In this document: positions 48,292-58,275 of the stretch, in pieces
Layout: each line of letters begins with the position of its first letter
Position numbering within the stretch: the stretch's first letter is position 1
NCBI GenBank assembly: GCA_964459325.1
Contig: CAYWKU010000006.1
Location: 1 to 64,000, forward strand
DNA from: CAYWKU01 sp964459325
Lineage (GTDB): Bacteria; RBG-13-61-14; CAYWKU01
Direction of reading: 5' to 3'
DNA length: 64,000 bases
Position numbers and translations under genes: made by a program
The notes under the pieces: generated by a model
What the model was told of the DNA's origin: nothing
What the model saw: the letters and a program-made list of their open reading frames with translations, nothing else
The model's database searches: none

Positions 48292-49518
48292 TTAGAAAAA
48301 TTCCGCGAACCATTCCACCATGCGGTTTCGTACGCGATGGAAAATGTTCTCGTCCCTTATTCTGAAGCCCCTGCTATCGCCGTTTCTGGCCCCATATAGA
48401 ATCAGTCCCACACCCGTGGCGAACAGGGGGCTGGATACTATGTCCGTCAGGCCGCCCACTCCTTCCGGAAAACCCCGGCGGGTGGGCATTCCGAACACCT
48501 TCTCGCCCAGCTCCGGTAAACCCTCCAACTGCGAGCAGCCACCGGTAAGGACAACCCCGGCCCCGAGCATGTCCTCGAAGCCCGATTTCAGTATCTCCCT
48601 GTGAATCATTTCCAGGAGCTCTTCGGCTCTCGGCTCGATTATTTCAGCCAATACCCGGCGGTCCATGTTTCGCGCCTTCCGCCCCCCTACGCTGGCAACC
48701 TCGATGTTCTCCCCTTCACCAACCATCGAAGCCAGCGCACATCCATAGCGCTGTTTGATTTTCTCGGCCTCGCCCATCGGGGTACGCAGTCCGAGGGCGA
48801 TATCGTTGGTGAAATGGTCGCCGCCCACCGAGAGCACGGAGGTGTACTTGATAGAACCGCCGCAGAAAACGGCGATATCCGTGGTGCCACCTCCAATGTC
48901 CACAATTGCAACGCCGAGTTCTTTCTCGTCGGGGCTTAACACCGCCTCGGAACTTGCCAGCTGCTCGAGGACTATATCGCATACGTTAAGCCCCGTGCGG
49001 TTTGCGCATCTTATTATGTTCTGCGCGCTGGTGACGGCGCCGGTGACAATGTGCACCTTCGCCTCCAGCCTCACCCCGTTCATTCCGATGGGGTCCTTGA
49101 TACCGTCCTGGTCATCTACGATAAACTCCTGGGGAAGTATGTGTATTACCTCCCGGTCGGGCGGAATGGCGACCGCGCGGGCGGCATCCACAACACGCTT
49201 GATGTCACCTTCTCCGACCTCCCTGCTTTTAACCGCGATTACGCCGTGGGAGTTAAACCCCTTGATATGCCCGCCGGCTATACCGGCGTACACGTGGGAT
49301 ATTTCACAACCGGCCATCAGTTCGGCTTCCTCCACTGCACGGCGGATGCTTTGGACGGTGCGTTCGATATTCACCACCACTCCCTTCCTCAAGCCGGTGG
49401 AAGAATGGGAGCCTATACCCACGATGTCGATGCCGTCGTGGTTGGCTTCGGCGACTATCGAGCAGATTTTCGTAGTCCCGATGTCCAGTCCGACGATTAG
49501 GTTGTCTCGCTTGGCCAT
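48292..49518 (-). CDS. ftsA: Cell division protein FtsA
   Basis: A 408-residue actin-fold membrane tether for FtsZ. It has VGLDIGTTKICSIVAE (phosphate 1), GVAIVDIGGGTTDIAVF (phosphate 2), the inserted 1C region, GAGVVLTGGCSQLEGLPEL, and a C-terminal amphipathic helix (RVRNRMVEWFAEFF) that binds the membrane. AGGAGGAG precedes the ATG by several bases. Confidence 0.97.
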   Translation of the reverse strand: MAKRDNLIVGLDIGTTKICSIVAEANHDGIDIVGIGSHSSTGLRKGVVVNIERTVQSIRRAVEEAELMAGCEISHVYAGIAGGHIKGFNSHGVIAVKSREVGEGDIKRVVDAARAVAIPPDREVIHILPQEFIVDDQDGIKDPIGMNGVRLEAKVHIVTGAVTSAQNIIRCANRTGLNVCDIVLEQLASSEAVLSPDEKELGVAIVDIGGGTTDIAVFCGGSIKYTSVLSVGGDHFTNDIALGLRTPMGEAEKIKQRYGCALASMVGEGENIEVASVGGRKARNMDRRVLAEIIEPRAEELLEMIHREILKSGFEDMLGAGVVLTGGCSQLEGLPELGEKVFGMPTRRGFPEGVGGLTDIVSSPLFATGVGLILYGARNGDSRGFRIRDENIFHRVRNRMVEWFAEFF

Positions 49519-49549
49519 TTTTAATCTCCTCCTAATTTGAATTTAATTT

Positions 49550-50428
49550 TCATTTACTTTCGTCGGCGCTTAATCCTCGCCCATCTGCGACCATAGTTTT
49601 CGGGTCGGTTTTTAACCTGACCGCTGCACCCTTCTTGTATCTTAAATCCACCCCAACCACTTCGGCGCCGCTGCGCCGTGCGTCTGCAATAACCATCTCA
49701 AGCGCGTGCCAGCTCTCGGAAATGTCCGCGTCGCCGAAGTTTACGTAACGCAAACTTCCGGTGCCCAACATTTTCATGCCTCCGGGTGTAATAATTATCT
49801 CGCTGATACCTTCGGCTGGCATAATGCCCGATTTTTCCGCCATGTTTATCAGCTTGAGCGCCTTTTTTCTTACTTCTGTCGTAACGTTTGCGGACTTGCC
49901 TCCCTTTGCGGTTACCACCGGCAAATCCAGGGGGTCGTTCGGCGCCAGATTCTTGAATATTTCGCCCGAAGCGTCCATCAGCTTCATACCGTCCCGGCGC
50001 AAAATAGCCGCCGCATCTCTTTCCAGAACGTGAATCATCAGGCCGTCCGGAAACTCCCTTTTCACGGTCACTCCCTTTATCCACGGATGTGACTTTATAT
50101 TCCGGACCGCATTTTCCAGGTCTACGCCGAAAATGTTGTCCTTGGTTTGCAACCCCGAGCGTTCCAAAATTTCGCTCCTCGACACTCTTTGATTCCCAGA
50201 AACCGTGATTTTTTTTATCGCGAACTGCTCGGCTGTCGTCAGGGTGTTGTATGCCAATCTAACCAGCATTCCTCCCCCCGCCCCAATCGCTCCGGCAATC
50301 ACAATAAAAACCAGGAGCGAAGCGAGCTTTTTATAAAAGGAAGACCCCGTCTTTTTCAGGTCTTTCCGCTTGCGGGGTTTGCTCTGTTTTACCTTGCGGT
50401 TCTTAGTCTTTCCTTTCGCACGCGACAT
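49550..50428 (-). CDS. ftsQ: Cell division protein FtsQ (POTRA domain)
   Basis: A 292-residue bitopic membrane protein. A very basic cytoplasmic tail (1-31, many Lys/Arg) is followed by a single membrane helix (about 34-58). The POTRA domain comes next (FAIKKITVSGNQRVSRSEILERSGLQTKDNIFGVDLENAVRNIKSHPWIKGVTVKREFPDGLMIHVLE, residues about 72-140), then the beta domain. It connects FtsL and other late division proteins. It starts inside the ddl gene (26-bp overlap). Confidence 0.92.
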   Translation of the reverse strand: MSRAKGKTKNRKVKQSKPRKRKDLKKTGSSFYKKLASLLVFIVIAGAIGAGGGMLVRLAYNTLTTAEQFAIKKITVSGNQRVSRSEILERSGLQTKDNIFGVDLENAVRNIKSHPWIKGVTVKREFPDGLMIHVLERDAAAILRRDGMKLMDASGEIFKNLAPNDPLDLPVVTAKGGKSANVTTEVRKKALKLINMAEKSGIMPAEGISEIIITPGGMKMLGTGSLRYVNFGDADISESWHALEMVIADARRSGAEVVGVDLRYKKGAAVRLKTDPKTMVADGRGLSADESK

Positions 50429-51320
50429 TCAGTAGCATCCTCTCTATAAGTTCTTCGAACTCGATTCCCATTACTGCTGCGCTTTTGGGTAACAGGCTTA
50501 TCTCGGTAAGCCCCGGTACGGTGTTCAACTCCAGAACTATCGGGCCGCAATTCGGCGGCAGCCGGAAATCGACCCTTGCCGCTCCACGGCAACCCAGGGA
50601 CTTATAGACCTTTTCACCCAGACTTCTGACAAGGGAGGCGGCGTTTTCATCCAGGGGAGCCGGGGCCAGGTATTCGGAGTATCCGGGGGTGTACTTGTGC
50701 TCGTAATCGTAAAATCCTTCCTTCGGGCGAATTTCCACGCATCCTAATGGCTCTCCGTCGAGAACTCCCACTGTTATTTCTTTTCCGTCTATGTAAGTTT
50801 CCGCTATCACCCTGTCGCACACTTCGTAAGCGCGTGATACGGCGCCCTTTACCTCGTCCTCCGTGCCGTCCTCACCTATTATGGTGACGGCAAGGCTGGA
50901 GCCGGCGTTGGCCGGTTTTATCACCAGGGGTTTTTTCACGTTTTCAGGAATCGACTCTTTTCGTTCTATCAGTTCCCACTCAGCGGTAGGTATACCCACC
51001 GCGTCGAAGACCCTTTTGCTTATTACCTTGTCCATGGCTGCCGAGCTGGCCGTAACACCGGAACCTGTGTAAGGAATTCGCAGAAACTCCAGCACCGCCT
51101 GTATTGTCCCATCTTCCCCAACAGGCCCGTGCAAGGCGACGAAAGCCGCTTCGACCTTTTCCTTTTCGAGCTTCTCTATCAAATCGTCTCCTACATCGAT
51201 ATCCACAGCGTTGTACCCGCGGTTTTTAAGGACTTGGAGTACCGCCTTACCGCTTTTGAGCGATATTTCCCTTTCGCCCCCGAAACCGCCCATCAGCACT
51301 GCCGTCTTCTTATCCTTCAC
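50403..51320 (-). CDS. ddl: D-alanine-D-alanine ligase
   Basis: A 305-residue ATP-grasp ligase forming the D-Ala-D-Ala dipeptide. It has VLMGGFGGEREISLKSG, HGPVGEDGTIQAVLEFLRIPYTGSGVTASS, PLVIKPANAGSSLAVT and the C-terminal metal site FRLPPNCGPIVLELNTVPGLTE. A GTG start follows murB by one base, with GGGAGG upstream. It supplies murF, present in the same cluster. Confidence 0.96.
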   Translation of the reverse strand: MKDKKTAVLMGGFGGEREISLKSGKAVLQVLKNRGYNAVDIDVGDDLIEKLEKEKVEAAFVALHGPVGEDGTIQAVLEFLRIPYTGSGVTASSAAMDKVISKRVFDAVGIPTAEWELIERKESIPENVKKPLVIKPANAGSSLAVTIIGEDGTEDEVKGAVSRAYEVCDRVIAETYIDGKEITVGVLDGEPLGCVEIRPKEGFYDYEHKYTPGYSEYLAPAPLDENAASLVRSLGEKVYKSLGCRGAARVDFRLPPNCGPIVLELNTVPGLTEISLLPKSAAVMGIEFEELIERMLLNVACERKD

Positions 51321-51321
51321 C

Positions 51322-52239
51322 TTATCGAGCCTCCCGGCCCATAACCTGTACTTCCAGCTCCAGGTCGATGCCTGCCGAGCTTTTTACGGCGGAGGCGACC
51401 TCCTCGATTAAACCGATAACGTCACTTGCGGCAGCGCCGCCGGTATTCACAATAAAGTTGGCGTGTTTCTCGCTGACCATGGCGCCACCCCTGCGTTTTC
51501 CCTTGCAACCGGCCTCTTCTATCAACCGACCCGCGCTTGAGAATTCAGGGTTGCGGAAGATACTGCCGGATGACGGCTCGCCCACCGGCTGCGTGCTCTT
51601 GCGTTTTTCGACGACTTCTTTCATGAATACTTCAATTTCTTTCTTATCACGTTTTTTCAAATTCAAAGTAACGCCCTTGAGCACGGCGCCGGCGGGCAGG
51701 CTCGAGCTTCTGTAAGAAAACGAAATTTTATTTTCGCCCAGCTTTTCAATATTCCCGTCTGGCATAATCGCCGTCGCTTCTTCAAAAATATCCTCGATTG
51801 ATGAACCGAATGCCCCGGCGTTACAAACCACGGCTCCTCCCAGCGTACCCGGTATGGAAACCGCCCATTCGAGGCCGCTCAACCCGTGCTTCATCGCTCT
51901 TTTTGCCAACTCGGGCAACGTAGCGCCGGCGCCGGCAATAATGCGGTTATCCCTTATCTCGATTCCGTTCATGGTTCCTTTCAGATAAATCACAAGCCCC
52001 TCTATTCCCCCATCGCGAACGATGACGTTGGAGCCCACTCCAAGAACGATGTAAGGCCATTTGCTTCTACGCGCTTCTTCGAGAACCGCAGCCAATTCCG
52101 ATTCATCCGCGGGTGTAAACAGAACGTCCGCAGGCCCGCCCACCTTCATGCTGGTGTGCCGGCTCATGGGCGCATCTTCCAGTACCTTGCCGGTAAATCG
52201 GCTCTTTAAGTCGGCCGTTATGTTGCGGGCGTCAATCAC
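51322..52239 (-). CDS. murB: UDP-N-acetylenolpyruvoylglucosamine reductase
   Basis: A 305-residue FAD enzyme that completes UDP-MurNAc. FAD contacts lie in NTSMKVGGPADVLFTP-like (here HTSMKVGGPADVLF), VLGVGSNVIVRDGGIEGLVI and IPGTLGGAVVCNAGAFGSSIED; the catalytic serine lies in PSSGSIFRNPE. The GTG start overlaps the murC stop by four bases. It has the shorter form without the C-terminal insert of E. coli MurB (type II). Confidence 0.96.
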   Translation of the reverse strand: MIDARNITADLKSRFTGKVLEDAPMSRHTSMKVGGPADVLFTPADESELAAVLEEARRSKWPYIVLGVGSNVIVRDGGIEGLVIYLKGTMNGIEIRDNRIIAGAGATLPELAKRAMKHGLSGLEWAVSIPGTLGGAVVCNAGAFGSSIEDIFEEATAIMPDGNIEKLGENKISFSYRSSSLPAGAVLKGVTLNLKKRDKKEIEVFMKEVVEKRKSTQPVGEPSSGSIFRNPEFSSAGRLIEEAGCKGKRRGGAMVSEKHANFIVNTGGAAASDVIGLIEEVASAVKSSAGIDLELEVQVMGREAR

Positions 52240-53612
52240 TTTTTCTTCAACTCCCCGACAAACTTTTCACCGGCCTTGTAAACGTCGCCCGCGCCGAGGG
52301 TCATTATCAAATCTCCCGGCTTAACTATCTCATGAAGCAGTGCGGGGATTTGCGAGCATTCCGGCGTGTATTGCACGGATTTATGCCCCGCGTCTTTGAT
52401 ATCCCGGTACAGCACCTCGCCGCTTATTCCAGGAATGGGCTCCTCACCCGCCGGGTACACATCCGTCAGTATCAGAATGTCCGAATTGTCGAAAGCGTCC
52501 CTGAACTCGTGGCGCAAATCGCGAGTACGCGAGTAGCGATGAGGCTGAAATACCGCAATTATCCTGCTGGCCGGACAGGCGCCTCTTGCAGCCTCCAGAG
52601 TCACCCTTATTTCCGTGGGATGATGAGCGTAATCGTCGACAACCATAAGCTCATCACCGGAGTGCTTTATCTGGAACCTCCTGCCTATGCCCTGGTAGGA
52701 AGCGAGTCCTTTCGCTATTTTATCGAACGGAATCTCCACTTCCAGACCTACAACCACTGAGGCCAGCGCGTTAAGCACGTTGTGCAATCCCGGCGTCGGA
52801 ATAGTAATCTCTCCCAGTTCATCGCCGTGATGTAAAACCCGGAAACTCGATTTCAGTCCCTCCACCTTTATGTTTTCAGCCCGGAAATCTGCCTGGTGGC
52901 TGGTTCCGTAAGTAACAACCCGTTTTTCCACCTTGCCCATGATTTTGCGCAAGTTGTCGCAATCCATGCACAGAACCGCCAGACCATAAAACGGAATTGC
53001 ATCGATGAAATCAGTAAACGCTTCCATCAGAGCATCTTCGGTTTTGAAATACTCCATGTGCTCGGGGTCCACGTTTGTAACCACTGAAATAACCGGAGTC
53101 AGCTTGAGGAATGAGCCGTCGCTTTCGTCGGCTTCCGCCACCAGAAACCTGCCCTCTCCCAGCTTGGCGTTGGAGCCAAAGGCGTTGACCTTACCGCCGA
53201 TGATGGCAGTCGGGTCCAGGCCGCCGTGAGCGAGCACCTGGGCAACAAGGCTGGTGGTAGTGGTTTTTCCGTGAGTTCCGGCTATTGCAATGCCCCATTT
53301 CAGGCGCATGAGCTCGGCCAGCATTTCCGCTCTCGGTATCACCGGGATGTGTTTTTCCCTGGCCGCCCGGACTTCCGGATTATCCCATTTTACCGCGCTG
53401 GAAATGACCACCACCGTAGCCGCGTTTATATTCTCGGGCCGATGGCCGTAGGCCACCTCCGCTCCCATCGAATTCAACCTGCGGGTGGTTTCACTTTGAG
53501 AAATATCGGAGCCGCTGACCTTGTAACCGAGGTTTAACAACACCTCGGCGATGCCGCTCATACCGGCTCCACCTATTCCCACAAAGTGAATATGTTGGTC
53601 CTTCCTGTACAT
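52236..53612 (-). CDS. murC: UDP-N-acetylmuramate-L-alanine ligase
   Basis: A 458-residue Mur ligase adding L-Ala to UDP-MurNAc. It has the N-terminal FVGIGGAGMSGIAEVLLNLGYKVSGSDI, the ATP P-loop AGTHGKTTTTSLVAQVL, LVAEADESDGSFLKLTP, and VDDYAHHPTEIRVTLEAA in the C-terminal domain. It begins 6 bp after murG and couples to murB. Confidence 0.97.
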   Translation of the reverse strand: MYRKDQHIHFVGIGGAGMSGIAEVLLNLGYKVSGSDISQSETTRRLNSMGAEVAYGHRPENINAATVVVISSAVKWDNPEVRAAREKHIPVIPRAEMLAELMRLKWGIAIAGTHGKTTTTSLVAQVLAHGGLDPTAIIGGKVNAFGSNAKLGEGRFLVAEADESDGSFLKLTPVISVVTNVDPEHMEYFKTEDALMEAFTDFIDAIPFYGLAVLCMDCDNLRKIMGKVEKRVVTYGTSHQADFRAENIKVEGLKSSFRVLHHGDELGEITIPTPGLHNVLNALASVVVGLEVEIPFDKIAKGLASYQGIGRRFQIKHSGDELMVVDDYAHHPTEIRVTLEAARGACPASRIIAVFQPHRYSRTRDLRHEFRDAFDNSDILILTDVYPAGEEPIPGISGEVLYRDIKDAGHKSVQYTPECSQIPALLHEIVKPGDLIMTLGAGDVYKAGEKFVGELKKK

Positions 53613-53618
53613 TCCCCG

Positions 53619-54734
53619 TCAGTCTTTCCCTTTTACCATTCTTTCCAGGCCTTCACATATTTCATCCGCCGCCTGGGGGGTTGCGAAATCCGCCGCTTTC
53701 CCGGCCATTGACTTAAGCGTTTGGGGGTCGGTCAAAAACTTCCTCAAAGTTCTTCCCAGCGCACCCCTCTCCACTTCCGACTGTTTTATCATGGTCGCGG
53801 CGCCCCGGGAAGCCAGCGCGGCGGCGTTGTAAGTCTGGTGGTCTCCCACAGCATGGGGATAGGGTATTAACACGGCCGGCTTGCCCAGTGCGGCCAGCTC
53901 GAAAATAGTTCCCGCTCCGGCGCGGCTTACGACCAGGTCGGCCATTTTGTAAGCCCGTCCCATTTTGTGTATAAAGGGCGTCACTACAGCGCGCTCATAA
54001 CCCATATCCCTGTACGCCTCCCTTACTTCCAAAAGGTCTCTTTTTCCCGCCTGGTGTATAAGGTTTGTGCGGTCACGGATTTTCGGATGGGCGCGGAAAA
54101 AATCCACCGCCGCCCGGTTTATCGCGCTTGCTCCCTGGCTCCCTCCGAAAACAAGCAGGGTTGTACCTTCTCCGAACCTTTCAGTCGGAATCTCGGGCTC
54201 TCCTTCTTCCGGCTCAATAACTTCCTTTCGCACGGGGTTTCCGGTTATTTCCGTTTTTCGGGTGTGGAAATACCCCACCGTTTCTTCGAAAGACACGAAT
54301 ATTTTTTTCGCTATCAATCCCAGGAACCTGTTTGTAATCCCCGGAGTGAGATTCTGCTCATGCACGGCCAACGGAACCCTCAACAGCCATGCCGCGACCA
54401 GCGAAGGGCCGGAAACGAAACCGCCCACTCCCAGGGCCACATCCGGTTTGTACCTGTGCACAGCCTTCAAAGCCTCGAAAAAGGAAAATGGTATCAACAA
54501 CAAACCCTTCATTTTCGCCCACAGCCCCTTGCCGCGTATGCCCGCACTTTTTATGGCCACAAAAGGCAACCCGACCCTTGGAAGCACCCGCGACTCCATA
54601 CCCTCGGGCGTTCCTATAAACAGAACTTCCCGATTGCCGTTTCGCTCGAGGAACCTTTGAGCGACTGCGATTCCGGGGAACAGATGTCCTCCCGTTTTAC
54701 CCCCTGCTATCAACAATTTCAGCCTTTCTTCCAT
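53619..54734 (-). CDS. murG: UDP-GlcNAc:lipid I GlcNAc transferase
   Basis: A 371-residue peripheral membrane GT28 glycosyltransferase converting lipid I to lipid II. It has IAGGKTGGHLFPGIAVAQ (N-terminal glycine loop), ALGVGGFVSGPSLVAAWLL, HEQNLTPGITNRFL, VFGGSQGASAINRA, and DLVVSRAGAGTIFELAALGKPAVLIPYPHAVGDHQTYNA in the UDP-GlcNAc domain. It follows ftsW by 4 bp. Confidence 0.97.
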   Translation of the reverse strand: MEERLKLLIAGGKTGGHLFPGIAVAQRFLERNGNREVLFIGTPEGMESRVLPRVGLPFVAIKSAGIRGKGLWAKMKGLLLIPFSFFEALKAVHRYKPDVALGVGGFVSGPSLVAAWLLRVPLAVHEQNLTPGITNRFLGLIAKKIFVSFEETVGYFHTRKTEITGNPVRKEVIEPEEGEPEIPTERFGEGTTLLVFGGSQGASAINRAAVDFFRAHPKIRDRTNLIHQAGKRDLLEVREAYRDMGYERAVVTPFIHKMGRAYKMADLVVSRAGAGTIFELAALGKPAVLIPYPHAVGDHQTYNAAALASRGAATMIKQSEVERGALGRTLRKFLTDPQTLKSMAGKAADFATPQAADEICEGLERMVKGKD

Positions 54735-54738
54735 GTTT

Positions 54739-55857
54739 TTACTTTGCCCACGTCCATTGAGATTTCTCCCTGGCGGCAGCGCTTATGTTCAGCAAAATCC
54801 CCGCCGCCGTCAGGCTTACCACCAGGCTGCTGCCTCCGTAGCTTATAAACGGCAGAGGTAAACCTTTAGTGGGAAGCAGCCCCATGACCACTCCCATGTT
54901 TATTATGGCCTGGATTGCTATCATTAAAGTTATCCCTGCGGCCATATTGGAACCGAACGAATCCGGAGCGTCGGCTGCTATTTTCAACCCCCGCGCCAGG
55001 AGTATCACAAAAGCCGCGACTACAGCGATTACACCTATAAGCCCCAATTCTTCTCCCACTACGCTCAGGATGAAATCGTTGTGAGCCATAGGCAGGTAAA
55101 AAAGCTTCTGGTGGCTCATGCCCAATCCCCTGCCGCTTATTCCGCCGTTGCCAAACGCCAGAAAGCTCTGAATAATCTGAAAACCCTTCGACATGGGCTT
55201 CGACCAAGGGTCGAGAAACGCCAGTATCCTCTCGCGCCTGTATTGGGCGCCCATCAGGCCGATGTACAAAAGCGGAGCGGCGGCGAGACCGGTACCCACA
55301 AGGTGAGCCGGCCTGGCTCCACCCACCAATAACATCATCATGGCCAGAATCAGTAATGTGACCGCAGTGCCGAAATCAGGCTGCATGAATACCAGAAGCA
55401 CCATTACACAAGAGACCATCAGGGGCGGCACGAAGCCGTGGCTGAAGGTGTGCATGCGGTCGCGCTTCTTTACCATGATGTGCGAGAGGTAAATCACCAT
55501 ACCCAGCTTGGCCGCTTCCGAAGGCTGGACGGTAAACAGACCGAGGTTCAGCCATCGCAACGAGCCGCCGGCAGATTTACCAAGGCCAGGCGCCCACACC
55601 AGGCAAAGCATTAACACGCATAGCCCGAAAATTACGTATACAAACTTCCGAAGCAGCCTGTAATCAACCATCATGAATACGCTCATCGCCACCAGGCCCA
55701 GAAGTGCGAAAACTCCCTGTCTCTTGAGCAGCAGCACGCCGTCGTCATAACGTATCTGGGCGTAGTAGCTGGAGGTGCTGTACACCATCACAACGCCGAA
55801 ACCCACCAGACACAGCACTGCAAGAAAGAGCATTCCGTCGTATTTTCGCGCCATCAT
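54739..55857 (-). CDS. ftsW: Division-specific lipid II polymerase FtsW
   Basis: A 372-residue SEDS protein with about ten membrane helices. SEDS motifs include GVVMVYSTSSYYAQIRYDDG, RWLNLGLFTVQPSEAAKLGMVIYLSHIM, FMQPDFGTAVTLLILAMMML and the C-terminal GLLPTKGLPLPFISYGGSSLV. It polymerises septal glycan with the class B PBP encoded by ftsI of the same cluster. The start overlaps the murD stop by four bases (ATGA). Confidence 0.96.
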   Translation of the reverse strand: MMARKYDGMLFLAVLCLVGFGVVMVYSTSSYYAQIRYDDGVLLLKRQGVFALLGLVAMSVFMMVDYRLLRKFVYVIFGLCVLMLCLVWAPGLGKSAGGSLRWLNLGLFTVQPSEAAKLGMVIYLSHIMVKKRDRMHTFSHGFVPPLMVSCVMVLLVFMQPDFGTAVTLLILAMMMLLVGGARPAHLVGTGLAAAPLLYIGLMGAQYRRERILAFLDPWSKPMSKGFQIIQSFLAFGNGGISGRGLGMSHQKLFYLPMAHNDFILSVVGEELGLIGVIAVVAAFVILLARGLKIAADAPDSFGSNMAAGITLMIAIQAIINMGVVMGLLPTKGLPLPFISYGGSSLVVSLTAAGILLNISAAAREKSQWTWAK

Positions 55858-57212
55858 GCTCCCAGCTCCCTTACAGCCTCTTGAAACGCATCGCCCCGGT
55901 GGGCGTAATCACGGTACATGTCAAAACTCGCACATCCCGGACTCAAAAGCACAACATCTCCCTCGGAGGCCATTTCGCTCGCCTTCTTAACGGCGTCTTT
56001 CATATCCGACGCCCGTGCGCATTGGATGAGGTCGCTCAAAACGCTCTCGATTTTTTCGGTAGCTTCGCCTATAAGAACCATCGCCTTAACTTTTCCGGGC
56101 GCCACTTCCCTCATGGCCCCAAAATCGCCGCCTTTATCGAGACCCCCCGCTATGAGTATCAGAGGTTCTTTGAAACTTTGTATCGCCTTTATGACTGCAC
56201 CCACGTTTGTACCCTTCGAATCGTCGTAATACTTGACACCGTTTATTTCTTTAACGAACTGGGTTCGATGAGACAGCCCCGGGAAACTTTCCACCGCCTT
56301 GGCGACACCACCGGCATTGGCTCCCGAAACCAACGCAGCGGCAGCGGAAGCGATAGCGTTTTCCAGATTATGGCGGCCAGTAATTTTCATGTTGGCGGCC
56401 GGTATTTCGTGGACTTGATGCCCTATTTTCAGCATCAGCTTCTTATCTTTATGCCAAGCCTTGTTTTCACCGTCCGGCTCTGCGTCCAGATTGAAGAGCA
56501 GCCTGCTGCAAGCGCATGCCTTTGCGGAGTTCATCACCACCCTGTCGGCGGCATTCAGAACACACCAGTCTTCAGACCCCATGTTTTTCCAAATCAGTGA
56601 CTTGGCATCGATGTAGGAGTCAAAATCGGGATACCTGTCCAAGTGGTCAGGAGAAATGTTGAGCAACGCCCCGACCTTCGGATGAAACAATTCTATCGCC
56701 TCCAATTGAAAGCTTGAAACCTCCACCACCGCCACATCGAACTCATCCTGCCGATTTACCAGGTTTATCAGAGGGTTGCCTATGTTGCCGCCGATGAAAG
56801 CTCGTTTTCCGGAATCGATAAGCATTTTCCCCGTCAGCTCGGTGACGGTACTTTTTCCGTTGGTTCCGGTTATGGCCACAATCGGCAGGCGAATGAACCT
56901 TGCCGACAACTCCAACTCCCCTATAATCTCCACCCCGGCTTCTCTAGCCTTTTTTATCGGCTTTATGGAAAGCGGAACTCCCGGGCTGACAACCACCAGC
57001 TCAGCGCCGGTAAAATCCTCCATGCGGTGCTCACCCAGAACGAATTCTATCTCCAATCCCTCGAGCTCCGCTTTTTCCTTTGCGAATTCCCCGGGTTGCC
57101 CGGAATCGGTCACGGTAACGGCGGCGCCTTTTCCGGCCAGGAAATTCGCCGTCGCCACTCCGGTTCGTCGCAACCCCACAACCAGGGCTTTTTTTCCTTC
57201 CAGTTCCATCAC
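55854..57212 (-). CDS. murD: UDP-N-acetylmuramoylalanine-D-glutamate ligase
   Basis: A 452-residue Mur ligase adding D-Glu. It has ALVVGLRRTGVATANFLAGKGAAVTVTD, P-loop IVAITGTNGKSTVTELTGKML, EVSSFQLEAIELFHPKVGALLNISPDHLDRYP, and YYDDSKGTNVGAVIKAI. Start: GTG at 57212 overlapping the mraY stop, with an in-frame ATG one codon later that overlaps the stop as TGATG; either may be used. Confidence 0.97.
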   Translation of the reverse strand: MMELEGKKALVVGLRRTGVATANFLAGKGAAVTVTDSGQPGEFAKEKAELEGLEIEFVLGEHRMEDFTGAELVVVSPGVPLSIKPIKKAREAGVEIIGELELSARFIRLPIVAITGTNGKSTVTELTGKMLIDSGKRAFIGGNIGNPLINLVNRQDEFDVAVVEVSSFQLEAIELFHPKVGALLNISPDHLDRYPDFDSYIDAKSLIWKNMGSEDWCVLNAADRVVMNSAKACACSRLLFNLDAEPDGENKAWHKDKKLMLKIGHQVHEIPAANMKITGRHNLENAIASAAAALVSGANAGGVAKAVESFPGLSHRTQFVKEINGVKYYDDSKGTNVGAVIKAIQSFKEPLILIAGGLDKGGDFGAMREVAPGKVKAMVLIGEATEKIESVLSDLIQCARASDMKDAVKKASEMASEGDVVLLSPGCASFDMYRDYAHRGDAFQEAVRELGA

Positions 57213-58273
57213 CTTATCTTCAAGGTTCCAAGCGCCAGCAGGCAGAAGATTACGGACAGTATCCAGAAACGAACTATAACCTTCGGCTCCTGCCAGCCCT
57301 TAAGCTCGAAATGATGGTGCAGCGGGGCCATTTTAAATACCCGTTTTCCACGAAGCTTGAACGAGACCACCTGCAACATGACACTTACCGCTTCCATTAC
57401 GAAAAGGCCGCCTGCAATTGCCAGCACCAACTCGTGCTTGGTAACCACGGCCACTGTTCCCAACGCGCCACCCATAGCAAGGCTGCCTACGTCTCCCATG
57501 AAAACCTCGGCGGGATAAGTGTTGAACCACAAGAATCCCATCCCGGCTCCCGCCATGGCGGCGCAGACTATGCCGACCTCCCCGGCGCCCCTTATGTGAG
57601 GGAGCAGCAGATAAGCCGACCAGTCGCTGCGACCGACCACGTAAGCGAAAATCAGGTACGTCAGACAGCAGATTATCAGCGGAGTAATCGCCAGGCCGTC
57701 CAGGCCGTCCGTAAGGTTTACTCCGTTGGCCGCCCCCGCTATTACCACAAGCGCAAATAACGGATAAGCCCAACCCAGGTCGACGGCGGTGTACTTTTTC
57801 CAGAAGGGAATGCTCAAGTGGGTGGTGTAGCCGGTATCGAAACCCACCAGGTAAGTGATAATCGCAAAAATAACCGCCACCTCGATTACAAACTTCACCG
57901 GCCCCCTCAATCCGCGCGGATGCTTAAGCACCAGCTTTATATAGTCGTCGACGAAGCCCACGGCGCCGAATAAAATCAGCACCGCAAGGGTGACCTGAAC
58001 GTAAGGCACGGTCAGGTCGGCCCATATCACGGCTGAAATCAGAATTCCCACTACCATCAGCACTCCGCCCATGGTGGGAGTGCCTTCCTTCACCTGGTGC
58101 GCTTCGGGACCATCGTCTCTTACTACCTGTCCCACCTGCATCCGCTTCAGCTTCTTTATAAACCAGGGGCCGATGAGAACGGTAACCACGAATGCGCTCA
58201 CGGCCGCCAGGCCGATGCGAACGGTCAGGTATTCAAAAAGACGGTGATGGGTTGAGAGGAGCGCATAAAGCAT
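57209..58273 (-). CDS. mraY: Phospho-N-acetylmuramoyl-pentapeptide transferase
   Basis: A 354-residue membrane enzyme with about ten helices that makes lipid I from UDP-MurNAc-pentapeptide and undecaprenyl phosphate. It has GTPTMGGVLMVVGIL, GFVDDYIKLVLKHPRGLRGPVKF (aspartate-rich motif), NLTDGLDGLAITPL, FMGDVGSLAMGGALG and the C-terminal HHHFELKGWQEPKVIVRFW. GGAGGAG lies upstream of the ATG. Confidence 0.98.
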   Translation of the reverse strand: MLYALLSTHHRLFEYLTVRIGLAAVSAFVVTVLIGPWFIKKLKRMQVGQVVRDDGPEAHQVKEGTPTMGGVLMVVGILISAVIWADLTVPYVQVTLAVLILFGAVGFVDDYIKLVLKHPRGLRGPVKFVIEVAVIFAIITYLVGFDTGYTTHLSIPFWKKYTAVDLGWAYPLFALVVIAGAANGVNLTDGLDGLAITPLIICCLTYLIFAYVVGRSDWSAYLLLPHIRGAGEVGIVCAAMAGAGMGFLWFNTYPAEVFMGDVGSLAMGGALGTVAVVTKHELVLAIAGGLFVMEAVSVMLQVVSFKLRGKRVFKMAPLHHHFELKGWQEPKVIVRFWILSVIFCLLALGTLKIR

Positions 58274-58275
58274 TT

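Noticed and set aside
47241..48365. A 374-codon plus-strand open frame opposite ftsZ
   Set aside because: Antisense shadow of ftsZ and the ftsA 3' end; no domain, no ribosome site.
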